Source: Lunasporangiospora selenospora (taxonomy: Eukaryota; Mortierellomycota; Mortierellomycetes; Mortierellales; Mortierellaceae). From it: DNA of 12,426 nt. Numbering within the stretch: the stretch's first letter is position 1; every line of letters starts with the position of its first letter. A program made the position numbers and the translations under genes. This document shows positions 9,195 to 12,426 of the stretch, one piece after another. The notes below the pieces were generated by a model, which made no database searches, was not told the origin of the DNA, and worked only from the letters and a program-made list of their open reading frames with translations. The DNA lies in the NCBI GenBank assembly GCA_015680635.1, contig JAABOA010000673.1, positions 1 to 12,426 on the forward strand, given 5' to 3'.

Positions 9195-9720
9195 GTGCAC
9201 GGACACCACAATCCAATGTACCAGATTAATCAGCTTTCGGTAAGACACGTTGAAAGGATTGAGCAGTTCGTAGAACACATGACACACAAACACACACACA
9301 CACACACACTACCTTGTGAAAGGAGCAAACCAGCCTTGTTTTCCATTACTACTCTCTATAGCAGAGTCCTTTTCATTATTCGCTTAACCTTTCTTCCCTG
9401 CTCTCCTTCCTGATAGAATGGAGCCCACACAAGTCGAATTGCCACCTGCCAGAGATTTTCTCAAGAGTGTTCACAACATGGATGGACAGGTAGCCTGGAG
9501 TGCTCTGGGCCTCGAGGACATCCTTTTCTTCACCCACTCAAAAGTTGAGATTCTCTTTGCCAAGAGTGAATGATACCTTGATATTTTTCCCTCATCCCTT
9601 CTCTCCATCTCCATCGACGCCACTCTTATGCTCTCTCAGTACCGTTGAACAAAGACCATATGGCTCGGGGTGGGAGGTCCGATCTGCACTTGCGCTGTAA
9701 CTTCATATTACCAGGCCTAG
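9195..9720 (+). other. Possible small spliced transcript of unknown function
   Basis: Two intron-like blocks are visible: donor GTAAGA at 9240 with acceptor GATAG ending at 9416, preceded by a CTTAAC branch-point-like motif and a pyrimidine tract; and donor GTAGCC at 9490 with acceptor CTCAG ending at 9639. The short exon between them is 9417-9489. An ATG at 9218 would give about 61 codons through the three exons, ending in TAG near 9730. An unspliced frame from the ATG at 9418 gives 51 codons. I recognise no family in either. It could be a small protein gene, a non-coding RNA, or alternative 3' exons of the isomerase transcript. Confidence 0.25.
9282..9309. repeat. CA microsatellite
   Basis: A CA dinucleotide run with one AA interruption near 9288-9290, inside the putative intron 9240-9416. 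Confidence 0.8.
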
Positions 9721-9944
9721 TGTGGGGGTAGGAATTCAGCTTGATGTGTGTCTGAGAGTCTGAGAGTTAGCATGGACAGCTCTAGAATGACAGGGGATTA
9801 GATCAAGGTGGCAGGCTTCTTTACCCCGATCGATAGAGGCGGTGTTGTTTTGTAGAGGATAGCAAGATTCTGGGAGCAGGAGTCCCAGATTCGGACGTGT
9901 GTGTGGGTGGTACAAAAACTTTGCCTTTTAAACAAAATTTCGCA
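9721..9944. other. Spacer downstream of the orphan gene
   Basis: No gene is visible. It holds a tandem CTGAGAGT pair near 9751-9768 and a 7-bp inverted repeat (TCTGGGA at 9869-9875 with TCCCAGA at 9883-9889). It includes the 3' region of the minus-strand orphan gene. Confidence 0.4.
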
Positions 9945-11302
9945 TTATTCCTTTGTTTGATGGCTTGCTGTATCAGTCTCTTCGTCCTCCTGCGATAGCA
10001 AAGTCCATACTCGCTTCTTGAGTGACTGGAATTGGGGCTTGCCTCTGCTGTTCATGTTGCTCGTGCTGGTGTAAGCGGGATGTAGTGTCGTCAATAGATT
10101 CCTCATGAGGGCCTTGGTGCTCTGATGGTCTGATGGCTTCGTATCCAAAGGTGGAAGGCGAGATTCTTGCAAGATCTTCTTGGAGATTGAAAATTGCCTC
10201 CCAGACAATGCCACCGTGTTAATGATACTAGATGACAAGACACTAGAAACAAAGAAGATGAGGTGTATTACAGTTTAGAATCGATTGGCTGTTCAATTAC
10301 ATCCAGTACCAATGATTTTGACTTACAGGACATCTTTCTTAGCAACAACTGATACCGGCTGGCCAAGATCCTTCATAGCTGCTCAGTACATTTCTCGCTG
10401 AACACCAGAAAGATCATTAAGTACCGATGGGAGTAACGCTACGCGTTGACCCTGAGCCTAGAGCATGCAATATGAGAAAAAGCATTAGACCAGAAACAGA
10501 ATCATGATAAAAAACAAAGGTGACGAAAATGAGTCATACATACCTTCATGAAAACATAAGAAATTAGCGGGTCAAATGGATGTGTTTTTGATGAAGGCGA
10601 GAGTACTATGCGCGGTTCTATAGAGTGTGGTTAAAATGGCTGTTTGAGCTTTGCGAGCATTAAGTAATTTGGGTGAAAAGCTGTTGTCTCGATACTTGGA
10701 GGTACTGCTATTGTTTTATCTTCTGTTGCTGCATCTGTGTCAGGCTCGCAAGGTTGCTTGTCGGCGTCCATGCACTTCTCGACATCGGTAGCTGCTAGAT
10801 AAAATCAATGTTGAAAATTAAACGATTTTCAAGGGCTAGGAGAGACTGTGTTGCTAATAAGAAAGCTACAACTTACCATTATCGATCGATACTGTTTCTG
10901 TTGGAGACGCCCTCGACTCAATTAACGAAGCATTCGCCGACACATTCTTCTTTTTCAAAGCCTCGAAATTCTTTGCTGATTCTGAGAGAGACGCTTCTAG
11001 TGCAAGAACTGCCGTCTTCTTTGCTATTGCTGAACTGCTTGCTTCAAGTTCCCGCTGTGCTTTATCAACTGACAGCTGTTGCACTGATGAGGCCCAGAAC
11101 TCCATCAAGCGGTTCTTCATAAAGCTATCGTGCGCATTCTGAAGTGATTGGCGGCGCTTTGCAGCAAGGTGATGTAATCTTAGCAGTTTTGAGTAATAGA
11201 AAAGTGCGCTGCTCTGACGAACGATGGGAAACTGACATGTTCGGCCCATCGACCCTCCGAAGTCCTCCTGTTCTCCTGCGCCCATTCAATGTACACGTTC
11301 AT
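9945..11302 (-). pseudogene. Orphan coiled-coil gene, six exons, one in-frame TGA
   Basis: Exons on the - strand: 11302-11237, 11156-10877, 10794-10696, 10617-10544, 10457-10327 and 10242-9945. The five introns are GT-AG and strikingly uniform (80, 82, 78, 86 and 84 nt), and all phases join. The concatenated frame has 315 sense positions plus a stop, interrupted only by TGA at codon 198 (10385-10383), between MY and AAMKD. The N-terminal part (MNVYIEWAQEN, then RRTSEGRW) is followed by an Ala/Ser/Lys/Glu-rich helical stretch (about residues 25-110), probably coiled coil. Later segments include HPFDPLISYVFMK, QGQRVALLPSVLNDL and MKDLGQPVSVVAKK. I have the impression of a lineage-restricted fungal family with no known function, but cannot name it. 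A weak acceptor-like TTTAG sits just before the ATG, so an upstream exon may be missing or unseen. It is either a very young pseudogene or an allele with a nonsense change. Confidence 0.6.
10791..10794 (-). other. Tandem NAG acceptor in the orphan gene
   Basis: The acceptor of intron 2 reads TAGCAG on the - strand, so splicing could start exon 3 at 10794 or 10791. Both keep frame and differ by one alanine. Confidence 0.4.
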
Positions 11303-11452
11303 TGTGCTAAACAGAATTACAAATCAACTTGATTGCAGGACAAAATGGGGCTATTAATAAAAGTCGTTCGCAGTCCAACACGTTATTCCCGAGACTGATG
11401 GAAAGGAAGAGCAAAGGTAGCTTCAGCATGGTAGTCCCAGCCACCAGCTCGG
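11303..11452. other. Segment between orphan gene start and repeat pair
   Basis: On the - strand this would hold the promoter or missing upstream exons of the orphan gene. A 40-codon frame on the - strand ends in the TAG just before the MNVYIEW start, but splicing from it does not give a matching phase with a good donor. I call no gene. Confidence 0.35.
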
Positions 11453-11580
11453 GCTAGGTTGGGCGGCCATGCCAAACAACAATGTCGCGACTACCTCTCC
11501 AGTCGGCATGGGGAGTGTAAACCGATACCCATGCTAGACTTAAGAGAGGCAAGCCGCTTTGTCAACAATGCGTTCTGCAC
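11453..11580 (+). repeat. Diverged direct repeat, copy A
   Basis: The best-matching core is 11484-11559, from GTCGCGACTACC through GGGGAGT and TACCCATGCTAGAC to GCAAGCCGC. It aligns without gaps to copy B at 11672-11747: by hand count 57 of 76 positions match. The flanks (GGCTAGGTTG on the left, GCTTTGTCAACAATG on the right) match more loosely. No coding frame is convincing. Confidence 0.65.
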
Positions 11581-11635
11581 TTCTTCCACAATGGCTACTG
11601 ATGATCCGCCAGCGGAGAGGATGTACCACCCATCG

Positions 11636-11768
11636 GGTTAGGTCGAACGGCTCCACTGTGCGGCCAAACCTGTCGCAACCACCCTCCCGGTCGGCGAGGG
11701 GAGTCTTAACCGGTACCCACGCTAGACCTAAGGAGGGCAGGTCGCATTGACAGATTGTTTTGCATCGG
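11636..11768 (+). repeat. Diverged direct repeat, copy B
   Basis: Second copy of the element, offset 188 bp from copy A. Core 11672-11747 contains GTCGCAACCACC, GGGGAGT, TACCCACGCTAGAC and GCAGGTCGC. By hand count 15 of 19 differences from copy A are transitions. With loosely matching flanks the pair could be two units of a 188-bp tandem repeat or two halves of one dispersed element. Confidence 0.65.
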
Positions 11769-11769
11769 T

Positions 11770-12371
11770 TGGAGTAGAAGGAGTCCATTACCTTCAAAGT
11801 TGGTGATGAAGGAGCAGGGCGTGTTGAGCTCGACGTCCAAAGGAGAGGAAATCCGCGATTGCGCGGAGATCAAAATAGGAAGGAAAACATTCTGGTTAAA
11901 CGCAGGCCCGTGCGATAGCATTCTAGGCGAAGGGCACTGCAATCAGATATGTTCATTTGAATCCTTTCCCTTTCCTTTATTGTCTTTCTTCCCTGAAGTA
12001 GATGATATTTATTTGTGTTTGATCTATTTTGTTGTCCTACCCTACGCATGCTATCATCGATCCCAACGGGCATACCCGCTCCTGCCTCGTCAAGCGAGAC
12101 GTTGTACCTCCTTGCAAACGCAGAAAGCAGGACAAGAGAAGAGGAAATAGCGACAAGGAAGTGGAAGGAACGACAATGAGCTGAGGCAGGTGTAGTAAAT
12201 TGTAATGTTGTGGTTCAAACCAGTCTCTTCATTTGTTGTTGCCCTTCCAGACCTCTCATCCTTCTGTAAAAGCGGACGCACACTATCCTCTTCTTTTTCT
12301 CTTTTGCACACACAAAACTCTCTCTCGACTCTCAATCTCCATGCGTGTCATTCAGGGCTCGTACAGCAAAT
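11770..12371. other. Region without a recognisable gene
   Basis: Short open frames on both strands show no domain or codon pattern I trust. From about 12285 the + strand becomes CT-rich, like the leaders of the other genes in the window, suggesting that a + strand gene starts just before the right edge. Confidence 0.4.
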
Positions 12372-12426
12372 ATGAGCAAAGACGAATTTGATGCACCTTT
12401 GAGGTGCATTTTTTTCTGTGTGAATC
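12372..12426 (+). CDS. Possible 5' start of a gene running off the window
   Basis: An ATG at 12372 with A at position -3 follows a CT-rich leader-like stretch (12287-12342). It opens a frame (MSKDEFDAPLRC and on) that stays open to the edge. Eighteen codons are too few to identify a product. An earlier ATG at 12342 stops after about 16 codons. The frame overlaps a perfect hairpin followed by T residues, which would be unusual in coding sequence, so this is weak. Confidence 0.25.
   Translation, partial: MSKDEFDAPLRCIFFCVN
12391..12415 (+). repeat. Perfect 8-bp hairpin followed by seven T residues
   Basis: ATGCACCT (12391-12398) and AGGTGCAT (12402-12409) pair perfectly around a 3-nt loop, and the run 12409-12415 is all T. 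The shape mimics a factor-independent terminator. In a fungus it could instead stop RNA polymerase III (T run) or be chance. Confidence 0.6.

Noticed and set aside
10618-10695. TAA stop in frame between orphan exons 3 and 4
   Set aside because: It lies in a 78-nt GT-AG segment of the same size as the other introns, and its removal keeps the frame, so it is intronic rather than a second nonsense change.
10866-11285. Single unspliced frame starting MGAGEQEDFGG on the - strand
   Set aside because: It reads the first exon in a shifted frame and then through an 80-nt intron. The spliced model beginning MNVYIEW joins in phase with good GT-AG ends.
11641-11665. tRNA B-box-like string GGTCGAACGGCTCC in repeat copy B
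   Set aside because: There is no matching A box, acceptor stem or cloverleaf around it, and copy A does not preserve it, so I do not call a tRNA or a tRNA-derived element.

Overview
The window looks like nuclear DNA of an early-diverging filamentous fungus. Mortierellomycotina is my best guess, from general feel rather than a marker gene. The genes are intron-rich, introns have GT-AG ends and are mostly 78-260 nt long, and promoters and 5' leaders are full of CT/GA, CA and TCCA microsatellites. I see no bacterial, viral or plasmid signature, no CRISPR array, and no tRNA or rRNA gene.

Layout from left to right. (1) Bases 1-737 are promoter and leader, with a long CT tract and a TCCA microsatellite. 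(2) Bases 738-3550 (+) hold a seven-exon GRASP-type Golgi stacking/unconventional-secretion protein (617 aa): two PDZ-like GRASP domains plus a tail of about 400 residues. (3) Bases 3551-3999 are the shared 3' region of two convergent genes. (4) Bases 4000-5748 (-) hold a two-exon HPP-family membrane protein (432 aa) with a His-rich tail and a C-terminal coiled coil. Its intron carries an 18-bp minisatellite, and a TATA box lies about 320 nt upstream of the start. (5) Bases about 6100-8040 have no recognisable gene. (6) Bases 8162-9130 (+) hold a three-exon crotonase-fold enoyl-CoA isomerase/hydratase ending in Ser-Lys-Leu, a peroxisomal import signal. Its first intron has no usable AG at the position the protein requires. 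(7) Bases 9195-9720 hold splice-site-like signals of a possible small transcript. (8) Bases 9945-11302 (-) hold a six-exon gene of an orphan family, structurally intact apart from one in-frame TGA. (9) Bases 11453-11770 hold two diverged direct repeat copies about 188 bp apart. (10) The right edge may hold the first codons of another + strand gene, from 12372.

The genes are functionally unrelated housekeeping genes (Golgi, membrane transport, peroxisomal beta-oxidation) next to a less constrained segment from about 9200 rightwards. The strongest points for a second look are the missing 3' splice site in the peroxisomal isomerase, the single nonsense codon in an otherwise phase-perfect orphan gene, and the diverged repeat pair beside that gene. 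I found no convincing evidence of a wholly new multi-gene system.
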